Notes: a model not told the origin generated them from the letters alone. Positions 38,205 through 47,933 are shown, counted from the stretch's first letter. The stretch is DNA of 63,850 nucleotides from Aliarcobacter sp. (GCA_028703945.1 JAQVLW010000010.1:1-63850); one strand, 5' to 3'. Program-made: numbers and translations.

Positions 38205-39683
38205 TTATTTAGTATCTCTTTCTAGATATTCTTCATCACCCATTTTATCATGTTTTCCACGGGCTATTACGTGAATTGGTGTTCCCTCAAAATTAAAATT
38301 ATCTCTCAAATAATTTATTAAATATCTTTTATATGTAAAGTGTAAAAGATTTGGTTTATTCATTACAAGAGCAATTCTTGGTGGTTTTATATCAAATTGT
38401 GTTGTGTAATAAATTCTTAAATATGCACCATTTGGACTAGGAAGAGAATGTCTCATAACCGCTTCTTCAATTACTCTATGTAATTTTGAAGTTGGAATTC
38501 TTTGTGTATAATTATTGAAAATTTCTATAATTTTATCTTTTAATCTTTCAATACTTCTTCCTGTTTTTGCAGAAACAGCCATAATTGGAGCATAAGATAA
38601 AAATCTAAATCTTCTTCTAATTTCTTCTTGCATTTTTTCAAAAGTTTCCATATTATCATCCCATTTATTTAGAACAATAATAGTAGCAAGTCCGTATTCA
38701 TCAACAAGTCCTGCAATTTTTTCATCTAAATCAGAAAGTTCTTTTGAAGCATCTAATATAACTAAAGCCATATTCGCTTTTTCTAACATTTCTTTTGTTC
38801 TCATTAAAGCGAATTTTTCAATTCCCTCAATACTTCCTCTTCTTCTTAAACCTGCTGTATCAACAAATGTTACATTTTTCCCTTGATATTCGTAAGATTC
38901 ATCAACAGGGTCAATAGTTGTACCTGCAATTGGAGAAACTACTGATCTTTCAATTCCAACAATTGCATTTAGAATAGAAGATTTTCCTACATTTACTTTT
39001 CCAATAATTGCCACTCTAATATTATTATCTTCAATTTCATCTACGAGAATATCTTCTAAATTAGGTACAAAATTATCGTCATCTTCACTTGAATAATCTT
39101 CATCATCAAAATCAAAATTAGCTTCTTTTTCTTTCTTTAAAATTTCTGCTTCTTCAAGAGCTACTGTTTCAAGATTTACTGGAAGATGTTGATAAATCCA
39201 GTCAAATAGATTTTTTGTTCCACGATTGTGTGAAACAGAAACTCCAAAAAGATTTTCTTCACCTATTCCAAACTCAAAAAACTCCCAAAGTCTTTCTAAT
39301 TCTTTATCATTATCAATTTTATTTACAACTAAGGCTAACTCTTTCCCTAATCTTTGAAGCTCATAAAATAATTCTTTATCCTTATCATCAGGTATATTTT
39401 TACCATCAACCATAAAAAGTATTATATCAGCCTCTTTTGCCGTCTCAATAGCTTTTCTTTTTACATTTGAAAATATTGCATCATCTGTTTCATCGATACC
39501 CCCTGTATCTAACATTAATGCTTTTCTATCTAATATCTCAATTTCATGTTTTCTAATATCTCTTGTAGTTCCAGCAATATCAGATACAATCGCAATTCTT
39601 TTATTTGCAATTCTATTAAATAATGAAGATTTTCCTACATTTGGCTGCCCAATTAGAGCAATTTTTTTTAATGTTTTATCCAT
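38205..39683 (-). CDS. der: Ribosome biogenesis GTPase Der (EngA)
   Basis: The 492-residue protein has two GTPase domains in tandem: GQPNVGKSSLFN (about 12-23) with LDTGGI and NKID, then GKVNVGKSSILN (about 229-240) with VDTAGL and NKWD. A KH-like C-terminal domain (about 380-485) completes it. It matures the 50S subunit. An acidic insert lies between the two domains (FDFDDEDYSSEDDDN). It is followed by hemD and lies 86 bases after hpf. Confidence 0.96.
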   Translation of the reverse strand: MDKTLKKIALIGQPNVGKSSLFNRIANKRIAIVSDIAGTTRDIRKHEIEILDRKALMLDTGGIDETDDAIFSNVKRKAIETAKEADIILFMVDGKNIPDDKDKELFYELQRLGKELALVVNKIDNDKELERLWEFFEFGIGEENLFGVSVSHNRGTKNLFDWIYQHLPVNLETVALEEAEILKKEKEANFDFDDEDYSSEDDDNFVPNLEDILVDEIEDNNIRVAIIGKVNVGKSSILNAIVGIERSVVSPIAGTTIDPVDESYEYQGKNVTFVDTAGLRRRGSIEGIEKFALMRTKEMLEKANMALVILDASKELSDLDEKIAGLVDEYGLATIIVLNKWDDNMETFEKMQEEIRRRFRFLSYAPIMAVSAKTGRSIERLKDKIIEIFNNYTQRIPTSKLHRVIEEAVMRHSLPSPNGAYLRIYYTTQFDIKPPRIALVMNKPNLLHFTYKRYLINYLRDNFNFEGTPIHVIARGKHDKMGDEEYLERDTK

Positions 39684-39720
39684 AAATTTTTTTAATCCTA
39701 TTTTTTATCATAAACTAAAA

Positions 39721-39749
39721 AAGGTATTAGCCATTTATGCTAATACCTT
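39721..39749 (-). terminator. Terminator of hpf
   Basis: An 11-base hairpin (AAGGTATTAGC and its complement) with a seven-base loop is followed on the minus strand by a run of six T after the downstream arm. It lies about 20 bases after the hpf stop codon, before der. Confidence 0.85.
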
Positions 39750-39769
39750 TTCACTAACAAAAGCTTTTT

Positions 39770-40312
39770 TTAATATAATCCAAATTTACCTTGGATTGAA
39801 CTTTTATAAAGAACTCTCATAACATCATCTTTGTCATAGAAAACTTTAAATTGTGCATCAGATGCTTTTAATTCTTCTAATGCTTCTTCAATATCCATTG
39901 GTTTATATGATGTTAATCTTACTGGAGTGATTTCATCTTCAAATTTTTCTAATTCAAGAGCAATTTGGTCTTGAATTTCAGTTGCAACAACCTCAGTTAA
40001 TTTTGTAGCTTTGTGAGCTGCAATTTTATCATGGTGTCTTCTTAAAACTTTTGATACTCTATCAACAGATATATCAATAGCAGCATATAAATCTTTATCT
40101 TTTTGTTTTACAACAATTGTATCTAAGTGCGCAATGTTTAAAGTAAATTCAAAAGAAAAAGCTTTTTTCCCATGTTTTTCATCTTGAGCTATAATTGCAT
40201 TCACAGAAATAATGTCTAAGTTATATTTTTTAAATACTTCTACTGAGCTATTAATGTAATCTTTAATTGAATCTGTTAAATCTATGTGTCTTCCTACAAT
40301 ACCTGTATTCAT
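39770..40312 (-). CDS. hpf: Ribosome hibernation promoting factor, long form
   Basis: The 180-residue protein starts with the HPF/YfiA domain (VGRHIDLTDSIKDYINSSVE; about 1-100, including DLYAAIDISVDRVSKVLRRH). It ends in the long-form C-terminal dimerisation domain (KPMDIEEALEELKASDAQFKVF). Long HPF joins two 70S ribosomes into inactive 100S dimers in stationary phase. A strong AAGGAG site precedes the ATG. It is transcribed alone, with a clear terminator. Confidence 0.95.
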   Translation of the reverse strand: MNTGIVGRHIDLTDSIKDYINSSVEVFKKYNLDIISVNAIIAQDEKHGKKAFSFEFTLNIAHLDTIVVKQKDKDLYAAIDISVDRVSKVLRRHHDKIAAHKATKLTEVVATEIQDQIALELEKFEDEITPVRLTSYKPMDIEEALEELKASDAQFKVFYDKDDVMRVLYKSSIQGKFGLY

Positions 40313-40470
40313 AACATACTCCTTATATATAATTTATTTATTCTATCATAAAAATCGTTAAATACTATACTTATATAAAAAAATTACACTTATAAAATAT
40401 TGTAATTATCGAATATATAAAATTATAAATTGATTTTAGATTGATTTTATTAATATATTTAATTTTATGG

Positions 40471-40504
40471 AAATTTAGTTATGCAATTATGCATAACTAA
40501 ATTT
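40471..40504 (-). repeat. Perfect palindrome at the end of the EF-hand gene
   Basis: Fifteen-base arms (AAATTTAGTTATGCA at 40471-40485 and its complement at 40490-40504) surround a four-base loop. The stop codon (40487-40489) is in the loop and the last codons are in one arm. No T-run follows on the minus strand, so it is either a weak terminator or an mRNA 3'-end stabiliser. Confidence 0.7.
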
Positions 40505-41356
40505 AGAAGAGGTTGACGAAGATAAATTAGAGACATAAGTATTTAATTCATTATTATTACTTTGATTATTCATCATTTTCATTATATTTTTGAAACTACT
40601 TAAATTTAACTCTTCTGAACTATTTTGACTATTTTGTTTAATAGTATCAAGTAATAATTTTAAAGTATTTTTTGTTTCATCATTAGATGCTGTGGCAGTT
40701 GATGAAGTTTCACTATTCGTTGATATTCCAAGAGCTGCATTCTTTTCTTCTTGAGAAACAATACCATCTTTATTTGTATCTAACTCATCATATTCTTCTT
40801 CACTTGAAGAAGCAACACTACCTCCTCCTCCTGAAGGTGGTGTAGATTGTGTTGCTCCACTAGCACTTGCAACTTGTTGATAAGCACCACTTAATTCTTC
40901 AGCTGATATTGAACCATCCGTATTTGTATCTAAAGCTGAAAATTCCTCATCACTTAATAATGAAACTTCACTTGAACTAAGCAGTGAATCTCCATCTGAA
41001 TCATATTGTGACATTATTAGAGAACTAAAATCATCACCAGAAGCACTACTTTGTTTTGATGTAGGAGGTTCAGGCATTTCAAGTCCTAAATCTGAAAGTA
41101 AACTTGCAAACTCATCTTTTGATGGCATTTTTCCATCAAAAGATGATAATTTACTATCAATTGCACTTGCGATTTCATCTTGTGTAACCAAACTATCACT
41201 GTTTGTATCTAAAGTTGAAAACTGGTCTTCATTTAGTCCTAACTCGTCAATACTCAAACTTGAATCATTATTTGAATCATTTTGAGTAATTAAACTTTTT
41301 GATATATTACTTGTTGGAGACATTAGCCCAACATAACTACTTGAAGAAATTGTCAT
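40487..41356 (-). CDS. EF-hand calcium-binding protein beside the flagellar operon
   Basis: The 289-residue acidic, Ser-rich protein has at least five EF-hand loops: DSNNDSSLSIDE (about 27-38), DTNSDSLVTQDE, DSDGDSLLSSSE, DTNTDGSISAEE and DTNKDGIVSQEE. A poly-Gly/Ser linker follows the fourth. It has no signal peptide; its N-terminus (MTISSSSYVG) is Ser-rich and disordered, as in substrates of flagellar type III export. Its promoter carries the same TACC-N5-TTTAC element as flgD and flgE, so I expect it to be made with the flagellum. Export is inferred; no family function is known to me. Confidence 0.85.
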   Translation of the reverse strand: MTISSSSYVGLMSPTSNISKSLITQNDSNNDSSLSIDELGLNEDQFSTLDTNSDSLVTQDEIASAIDSKLSSFDGKMPSKDEFASLLSDLGLEMPEPPTSKQSSASGDDFSSLIMSQYDSDGDSLLSSSEVSLLSDEEFSALDTNTDGSISAEELSGAYQQVASASGATQSTPPSGGGGSVASSSEEEYDELDTNKDGIVSQEEKNAALGISTNSETSSTATASNDETKNTLKLLLDTIKQNSQNSSEELNLSSFKNIMKMMNNQSNNNELNTYVSNLSSSTSSKFSYA

Positions 41357-41398
41357 AATAACTCCTTTACTTATTTCTTAAAATTCTATTCTTCTAAA

Positions 41399-41412
41399 GT
41401 AAACAATAGGTA
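41399..41412 (-). promoter_or_regulatory. Shared flagellar promoter element, copy before the EF-hand gene
   Basis: The minus strand reads TACC-TATTG-TTTAC, 42 bases before the start codon at 41356. Two more copies with exactly the same spacing precede flgE and flgD. Sequence after it (ATAGAATTTT) resembles that after the flgD copy (TTAGAATTTT). Confidence 0.6.
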
Positions 41413-41418
41413 ACAATT

Positions 41419-42756
41419 TTAAGAACTGCTTGTATCATTAATTATTGATTTTAAAGAGGCAAAAGAATTTTCCATTTGTGTAATTAAAACTGTATATGCT
41501 GCAAATTGTGTTGACATTTGCTCATATTTTTCATCTAACTTATTTGATGCTGTTTGATATTCATCTTTTAAAGTCTCCAATCTTCCATTTAATTTATCAT
41601 CATAAGCTGTTAATAGTCCATCTATTCCATCAAGAGAATCTAAATAAGTTTTTAATCTTGTTCCTATTCCCTCTTTTTCAGCATATCCTGTAAATAACTC
41701 TTTAATGTCATCATAATTATCTGTTAAAGCTTCTGTTAATTCAGTCTCATCAACTTGCATATATCCATCACTATCAAAAAAAATTCCATATTTAAATAAA
41801 TTTTCTTCATTTTCTAGTCCATATGAGTCAAATAAAACTCCTTTTATTTCACTCATCATGGTTTTTAATGTACCTGAATCTGATATTACAGCGTTTTCAT
41901 CTTCATCACCTAAAATATATGAATTAACCAAATCAACTAAATTATTATATTTATCTGCAATACTAACTATTCCTTCTACCACTGAAGTATTATCCTTTTC
42001 AATTGTAATTGTAGATGTTCCTTTGCTAACTGCTTTAATTATTAAACCACTCTCTAAGGTTACTTTATTTGAAGATTTTTCATAATCTATTCCATCAATA
42101 GTTGCTAATAAATTTTGAGCAATTAAAACATGATTATCTGTATCTTCTAATCCTAAATCAATATCTGTTTGTGTAATTGTAAGTCCATTATCAGAACCGC
42201 TTTCTAGACTTTTTATAACCATTCTATAATTAGTATCCCCTACTTGTTCTAAAGATACTTCTAATCCAGAATTTTTATTCATTTCACTTACTAGCTCTTC
42301 ATAAGTTTTTCCATCTGTTGAGAAATCATAAGTTGTGTCATCAATTGTAATACTAATTGTCCCTAAATCCATTGTAGCTGTTATATCTGAAATAGTATTT
42401 GATTGATAAACATCTTTTTGAGCCAATTGAGTTACTTCAATACTAACCGTTCCTTCTTCCATATTGCTTGTATCTGTAGCATCAAAAGAAACAGAACTTC
42501 CCGTTGTTGTTGCACTTACTTCATCAAAAATATTTGTATCACTTGTAAATAAATCAAAATCATCCACTAAATCTAGTAACTCTAAAACCATCGTTTGAAT
42601 TTTACTTAAAGCATCTATTTCAGTTTGTGTATCTTCTTGTTCTGTTTTTATTGGATCCAATATTGATGTACTTTCTGCTGTTTTAAGTTTTGTTATTAAT
42701 TCTGAACTTAAGTCAACACTTCCTGAACTTCCAAGTCCTAATATCCCATCTGCCAT
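41419..42756 (-). CDS. fliD: Flagellar filament cap protein FliD
   Basis: The 445-residue protein has the FliD N-terminal domain (SELITKLKTAESTSILDPI; about 14-32) and the FliD C-terminal coiled-coil region (DDIKELFTGYAEKEGIGTRL to the KLDEKYEQMSTQFAAYTVLI end). As the pentameric cap it folds flagellin at the growing tip. It is the last gene of flgE-flgL-unknown-flgK-fliD, 10 bases after flgK. Confidence 0.93.
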   Translation of the reverse strand: MADGILGLGSSGSVDLSSELITKLKTAESTSILDPIKTEQEDTQTEIDALSKIQTMVLELLDLVDDFDLFTSDTNIFDEVSATTTGSSVSFDATDTSNMEEGTVSIEVTQLAQKDVYQSNTISDITATMDLGTISITIDDTTYDFSTDGKTYEELVSEMNKNSGLEVSLEQVGDTNYRMVIKSLESGSDNGLTITQTDIDLGLEDTDNHVLIAQNLLATIDGIDYEKSSNKVTLESGLIIKAVSKGTSTITIEKDNTSVVEGIVSIADKYNNLVDLVNSYILGDEDENAVISDSGTLKTMMSEIKGVLFDSYGLENEENLFKYGIFFDSDGYMQVDETELTEALTDNYDDIKELFTGYAEKEGIGTRLKTYLDSLDGIDGLLTAYDDKLNGRLETLKDEYQTASNKLDEKYEQMSTQFAAYTVLITQMENSFASLKSIINDTSSS

Positions 42757-42766
42757 TTTTTCTCCT

Positions 42767-44368
42767 TTACATAGCTAATAAAGTTTGCAACATTTCATCA
42801 ACTGCTGTTATTACTTTTGCATTTGCTTCGTATGCTGCTTGATATTGAAGAAGATTTATCATCTCTTCGTCAGGGTCTACTTTTGTTAAATTGTTATAAG
42901 TACTTTCCAGTGAATTTACTATTGTATTTTGAGATTCAAGTTTAAAATTATTATTTTCTACATTTGAAGATACAGTTACTAATAAATTTTGATAAAACTC
43001 ACTAAATGAAGTATTAGAAGTTACCCCAATAGTTAAACTTTTGTCCCATTGTATTTTTGCGAGATTTTCCAAATCTTCACTTGTAAGTGAAGTAATATTA
43101 TCTTTTTCAAAACTCAAAGTATCTACACTAGAACCTTTAAATAAGGGTGTTTGACTACTTGAATTAACTGTATCAACTAATGCTTTTGCAAATTCATCTA
43201 AACTATTTTTATATGAATATATATTCGAAGTTGAACTGGTAAGTTCTTGAGTAATTGCTTTTAATGAACCTCCACTTAGTGATAATTTATTATTATAAAC
43301 AGCCAAAGAAACATTATTTTGAGCTTCAACTGAATTGGCATTTTTTGATATTTCATTTGTGGCTACGGAAATAGAAATATCAAATTCACCCTCTTCTGCT
43401 TCTATATTTGATTTTATTACTAAATTTTTACTAGAATCTAAATAAGCTGTATAATCAGAGAATTTTGAGTTTGTATTTATCTTATTTATAATCTGATTTT
43501 TTAACTCATTTTCATCAGTTCCACTAACATTTGCACTTAAAGTTAATGTTGTTGTACCATTTAATACTATTGATATTTCATCTCCATCACTAAAATTACT
43601 ATCATCTAAATCACTTGAATTATAAATATTTTTTTGAGCTATATTATTTTCATTAATACTTACTTCATGAAGATTTGTATTATTAAAAATTACATTAACT
43701 CCTGCAATTTTTAGATTATAGGTATCACTATCCCTACTTACCTCAATATCAACATAACTAGACAACTCTTTTTCTAGGGAATCTCTTTTATCTAATAAAT
43801 CATTTGAATCGGTATTACTTTCAACTATTTGTTTATTCAAATAAACAATTTGTTCTAAAATATTATTTACAGTATCAACTTGATCTTCTAATTTTTGTGT
43901 TGTAGTATCAAGGGCATCATTTAATTCATCATTTAATGTTTGTAAACCATCAACTAAAGATTGAGATTGCGTTGCTAAATCATTTTGATAAATTAAATTA
44001 GTTGAATCTGCTCTTAAAGATTCTACAGAGTTAAAAAAAGTATTTAAAGTTGTTGATAATCCACTAGTTTCAGTTTCACTAAACATAATTTCAAGATTAC
44101 TTAAAATAGAATCTTCTTGTTCATAGTAAGAGGCTACATTAGTTTGAGAAACTAATTTATCATATAAATAAACACTTGTATTTCTAGTAACTCCATCAAA
44201 AGAGACACCGTTTCCTATATCATTTTCAAGTTCTGGTAATTCAGAAGTATTAACCGTTCTTTTTACATAACCTGCTGTATTTTCATTTGCAATATTATTT
44301 GATGTAACATCAACGGAATATTTTGAGGTACTAAGACCACTTTTTGCCGTATATAATGAGTTAATCAT
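42767..44368 (-). CDS. flgK: Flagellar hook-associated protein 1 FlgK
   Basis: The 533-residue hook-filament junction protein starts MINSLYTAKSGLSTSKYSVD, typical of rod/hook/HAP proteins, followed by VTSNNIANENTAGYVKR. It ends with the paired heptad helix DEEMINLLQYQAAYEANAKV. The variable middle (about 200-430) faces outward. It follows an unknown 122-residue gene by eight bases. Confidence 0.94.
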   Translation of the reverse strand: MINSLYTAKSGLSTSKYSVDVTSNNIANENTAGYVKRTVNTSELPELENDIGNGVSFDGVTRNTSVYLYDKLVSQTNVASYYEQEDSILSNLEIMFSETETSGLSTTLNTFFNSVESLRADSTNLIYQNDLATQSQSLVDGLQTLNDELNDALDTTTQKLEDQVDTVNNILEQIVYLNKQIVESNTDSNDLLDKRDSLEKELSSYVDIEVSRDSDTYNLKIAGVNVIFNNTNLHEVSINENNIAQKNIYNSSDLDDSNFSDGDEISIVLNGTTTLTLSANVSGTDENELKNQIINKINTNSKFSDYTAYLDSSKNLVIKSNIEAEEGEFDISISVATNEISKNANSVEAQNNVSLAVYNNKLSLSGGSLKAITQELTSSTSNIYSYKNSLDEFAKALVDTVNSSSQTPLFKGSSVDTLSFEKDNITSLTSEDLENLAKIQWDKSLTIGVTSNTSFSEFYQNLLVTVSSNVENNNFKLESQNTIVNSLESTYNNLTKVDPDEEMINLLQYQAAYEANAKVITAVDEMLQTLLAM

Positions 44369-44376
44369 AATTTACC

Positions 44377-44745
44377 CTAGTAAATTTTTTTAACATCAAC
44401 AAAATCTATATAAGATAAATTATCATCTAATATAAATCTATTTTCTATTACATCTATTCCCAAAACTTCATAACAAACTAGATATATTTTGTTATCTTTT
44501 GTTGTTTGAATTGAATTTACATTATATTGCCTAAAAAGTCTTGCGTCTTTTAATCGTCCATCTTCTACCACTCTATCAATGATATTTACTATATTTGTCA
44601 TCGTTAATAGATTCATAGATTTTTGTAATTGTAAAACCATTGATTCTAAAGCATCAAAATTTGTATTTTGATAGTTATTCATAAAATAACTATAACACTC
44701 AACTACCTGTGATTCTAAGTTTTTTATCTCTAAATTAGTTTTCAT
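44377..44745 (-). CDS. Unknown protein between flgL and flgK
   Basis: The 122-residue protein has two helices in its first half (about 1-65) and a beta-rich second half ending SYIDFVDVKKIY. It has no signal peptide. It lies 13 bases after flgL and eight before flgK, so it is translated with the hook-associated proteins. Location, size and a helical start suggest an export chaperone (FlgN/FliT-like) or a regulator, but the mixed fold does not match FlgN clearly. Confidence 0.7.
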   Translation of the reverse strand: MKTNLEIKNLESQVVECYSYFMNNYQNTNFDALESMVLQLQKSMNLLTMTNIVNIIDRVVEDGRLKDARLFRQYNVNSIQTTKDNKIYLVCYEVLGIDVIENRFILDDNLSYIDFVDVKKIY

Positions 44746-44758
44746 GTATAATCCTTTA

Positions 44759-45892
44759 TTAATTTAAGTACTTAACAAGTGATAAATTATTTATCTTGCT
44801 TATTGTTGAATATAAAGCAGTATAAGTGCTTTCTAAAGATTGAGATTCAATAGCTAGTGCCGTTAAATCAGCTGCTGAATAATTTTCTTGAAGAAGGTTG
44901 AAATTTGTAAGTTTTGATTGAACTATACTTTCATAGTTTTCAATAGAAGCTGTTCTTGTTCCTAGTTTGGCATGGGTTATATTCATTGTGTCATAGGCAT
45001 TAGTAACTTTAGATAAAGCATCAGATAAAAGAGTAGTTGCTTCATCTTCTGTTATAGTATTTCCACTTGAATCTTGTTGTTTTAAAGCATTTATAATTTT
45101 GTCTAAATCATCAAATATAGAGTGTTTTGATTGTAAAGCTGTTGAGCCAGTATTATTTACAGTATAACTTCCATCACCATTATCGGTAATAGATAAAGGA
45201 GTATTTGAGTTATCACCATTTAAATATAAACCATCATACGAACCATCATTATCGTTGTCTAATAATTTATATTGATTTCCATCTTTATCAAGGATAATTT
45301 CATTTTCATCAAAAGTTAAATTCTCACCTACTTGTGCTGTATTATTTGTATAATATAAAAGCTCTATTCCATTTACACCTTGTGTAGTATAAGAATCTGT
45401 TTCTACATTTACACTTTTGTTATCATTTGTTGCGATATAAGTTATTTTTCCAGTTGTTGCATCTTTTTGAAAAGCTTGAGTTGATGAGCTATTTCCTGAA
45501 AATAGATATTGACCACTTGTATTACTATTTGCTAAAGAATAAATAGTATTTTTTGCAGATTCTATTTCATCAGCTATTGTTGCTTTACCTTCACTACTTG
45601 TGGTTGCTGTTAGAGCTTTTTGTACTAAAGATTGTATAGATTTCATAGAATCTTTCATACTTGCAACAGCTGAGTCACTTGTTGTGTTATAAGCAGTTGA
45701 TAATTGTATTCTTTCTAAAATTGAGCTATATGAGTTAACATTGTTGTTAATAGAAAGAATTTGATTGTATTGTTGTGAATTATCACTTCCATATTGTAAA
45801 GCATCACCACTACTCATTTGATAAGTTACTTTTTCATTTCTTTGATTTAATAAACTTAAATTGTATTTAATTGTACTTATTGAACTAACCAT
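44759..45892 (-). CDS. flgL: Flagellar hook-associated protein 3 FlgL
   Basis: The protein has flagellin-like ends: MVSSISTIKYNLSLLNQRN at the start, and the closing helix ALAIESQSLESTYTALYSTISKI. FlgL joins hook and filament together with FlgK. I place the start at the ATG at 45892, because AGGAG lies six bases upstream; an in-frame TTG at 45898 abuts the ribosome site. It begins 13 bases after the flgE stop codon. Confidence 0.9.
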   Translation of the reverse strand: MVSSISTIKYNLSLLNQRNEKVTYQMSSGDALQYGSDNSQQYNQILSINNNVNSYSSILERIQLSTAYNTTSDSAVASMKDSMKSIQSLVQKALTATTSSEGKATIADEIESAKNTIYSLANSNTSGQYLFSGNSSSTQAFQKDATTGKITYIATNDNKSVNVETDSYTTQGVNGIELLYYTNNTAQVGENLTFDENEIILDKDGNQYKLLDNDNDGSYDGLYLNGDNSNTPLSITDNGDGSYTVNNTGSTALQSKHSIFDDLDKIINALKQQDSSGNTITEDEATTLLSDALSKVTNAYDTMNITHAKLGTRTASIENYESIVQSKLTNFNLLQENYSAADLTALAIESQSLESTYTALYSTISKINNLSLVKYLN

Positions 45893-45905
45893 AATCAACT
45901 CCTAA

Positions 45906-47876
45906 TTATCTTTTTAAACCTATTAAAGTTTGTAAAATTTCATCTGCTGTTGTAATTGATTTAGCATTTGCTTCAAAAGCTCTTTGAAATACCATCAAAT
46001 TAACTAAACTTTCACTTAAATCAGCAGTACTTAACTCCAAGGCTTCACTTGTTATTGAAGTTCCATTATCATTATTTATACTGTAAGTTGGATCTCCACT
46101 CTCTTTTGTTTTTGCAAGTAAATTATCTCCAATAGCTTCTAATCCAATATTATTATTAAATTGAGCGATAGCAATTTGTCCAATTGCATAATCAACCCCA
46201 TCTTGTTTTATTGTTATTATTCCGTTACTATCTACTGAAAACTCTCCCGAAGATGTATCTGTTAAGCCAAGAGAATCTAGTTTTAATTGTAGAGATGATT
46301 TTGATGAAGTTTGGTCAATAGTTGAAATAATTTGCATAAATTCTGCATTAGCTCCACTATTTCCACTTAAGTCAAGATTTTTTTCTTTTGTATATATTGT
46401 TCCACCATCATTGAATTTTAATATTCCAGAAAATTCTTCACCAGCTTTTTTTGATTCAATTACTAATTTTCCATTAATATTTTTTGCTTCAACCAAAAGT
46501 TGTAAATCTGGGTCTGAATTTATTTTTGTAATCAAATCGTTAACTGCTGCATCAGAACTTGTAGCTGTTGCAGCTGATGTAACTGTAACTCCACCAATTG
46601 TGTAAGAAATAGTATCTCCCACATTAAAAGTCAAAGCATTAGAGTTATCATCACTTAAAATATCGCTCGATTCATATACATCTTGTTGATTTCCAGCAAC
46701 TGCATTTCTTAAAGCTTCCATCGCACTTTTAACAGCAGCTTCACCTGTACCTTTTACAGATTGAGTTAAAGTTGTAGTTGTTCCTGATGTTTCAGTTGTT
46801 CCTGATACTTCATTTATATCTCCAAGAGTAAATGAAACTCCTGGTATTATTGAATCAATTTTTATAGTTCCATTTAAAACATCTACATTTGAAGTACTAG
46901 CTTCATTTGATGAATTAACTGTATAAGCATTTAAACCTGTAATATTAGATATTTGGTCTGATAAAGCTTTATATGTGGCAACTCTACTAGCTAGTGCATT
47001 ATACTCATCATCTGTTGTTACTCCTGAAGTTGTAATTCCAGCAGCATCCATTTCACCTTTAAAATCAGTTGTTGCTGTTTTACTCACATAATCTTGGGTA
47101 ATTTGATTTCCATTAATATAAACATATATTTGGTCAGTTTCAGTATCTAAAGTAGTACTTCCTGTATTTGGATAATCAATAATTGTACTTTGGGCAATTG
47201 ATGCACTTGAAATACTTTCTGGATTTAAAGCATATGCACTTAAAGCACTTGAATAGCTTGTTGTTAAAGCTTCAATATCTGAAATCTTAGTTGATTGAGT
47301 TTTTACTCCTGAACCTGTTAGTTCTGTTGAGTCACTATTTGCACTTGTTGAATAATCTGATACTTTAGAAGCATACGTTTCTATCTTATTTGAAAATTGA
47401 ATTATTTGATTTCCAGCAACTTGAGTAAAAATATCTGTAAATGAACTAAGATTAGAATTTGTAGAAGTTACATCTGCTGATGGGTCAATTGCACTTAATG
47501 CCCAACCTTGAACTTCATTTCCTGAAGCATCTTGTAAAGTTCCACTATCACCCATTCTAAAATTTCCAGCTCTTGTATAATAAGATTCTGAAGTTCCTTT
47601 TGAACTTGTATTTGATACAACAAAAAAACCATCCCCATCTAATGCAACATCATAAGAAGAACCTGTAAGATTTAAACTACCTTGTGTATATTGTTTTTCA
47701 GCACTTGTAATAGCCGCACCTTTTCCAATACTATCTTGATACATTAAATCGGCAAATGAAACCCTTGAAGCTTTATATCCAACTGTATTAACATTTGCAA
47801 TGTTATTTGATTCATTATCTAAAGCAGTTTGTTGAGCAGCTAATCCAGCTATTCCTGTCCATAATGCACTAATCAT
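45906..47876 (-). CDS. flgE: Flagellar hook protein FlgE
   Basis: The 656-residue hook protein starts MISALWTGIAGLAAQQTALD with NESNNIANVNTVGYKASRVS, then SLNLTGSSYDVALDGDGFFVV and YTRAGNFRMG. It ends in the paired helix (SLVNLMVFQRAFEANAKS). The long Ser/Thr-rich middle is the exposed hook domain. It leads the operon flgE-flgL-unknown-flgK-fliD. The leader carries a 36-base hairpin immediately before the ribosome site. Confidence 0.92.
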   Translation of the reverse strand: MISALWTGIAGLAAQQTALDNESNNIANVNTVGYKASRVSFADLMYQDSIGKGAAITSAEKQYTQGSLNLTGSSYDVALDGDGFFVVSNTSSKGTSESYYTRAGNFRMGDSGTLQDASGNEVQGWALSAIDPSADVTSTNSNLSSFTDIFTQVAGNQIIQFSNKIETYASKVSDYSTSANSDSTELTGSGVKTQSTKISDIEALTTSYSSALSAYALNPESISSASIAQSTIIDYPNTGSTTLDTETDQIYVYINGNQITQDYVSKTATTDFKGEMDAAGITTSGVTTDDEYNALASRVATYKALSDQISNITGLNAYTVNSSNEASTSNVDVLNGTIKIDSIIPGVSFTLGDINEVSGTTETSGTTTTLTQSVKGTGEAAVKSAMEALRNAVAGNQQDVYESSDILSDDNSNALTFNVGDTISYTIGGVTVTSAATATSSDAAVNDLITKINSDPDLQLLVEAKNINGKLVIESKKAGEEFSGILKFNDGGTIYTKEKNLDLSGNSGANAEFMQIISTIDQTSSKSSLQLKLDSLGLTDTSSGEFSVDSNGIITIKQDGVDYAIGQIAIAQFNNNIGLEAIGDNLLAKTKESGDPTYSINNDNGTSITSEALELSTADLSESLVNLMVFQRAFEANAKSITTADEILQTLIGLKR

Positions 47877-47887
47877 TTTAAATCCTT

Positions 47888-47923
47888 TATGATTAAATTG
47901 TGATTCTCACTGATTTAATCATA
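47888..47923 (-). promoter_or_regulatory. Long hairpin in the flgE leader
   Basis: Outer arms of 11 bases (TATGATTAAAT at 47888-47898 and its complement at 47913-47923) enclose an inner GTGA-TTC-TCAC stem. On the minus strand the hairpin ends directly against the flgE ribosome site (AAAGGA). It would be at the 5' end of the operon mRNA and could affect translation or stability. Confidence 0.6.
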
Positions 47924-47933
47924 AGGTTTTAGT

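Noticed and set aside
40471-40504. Palindrome as a dif site or regulatory operator
   Set aside because: It overlaps the last codons and the stop of the EF-hand gene, lies far from xerH, and its centre is four bases, so an mRNA 3'-end hairpin is more likely.
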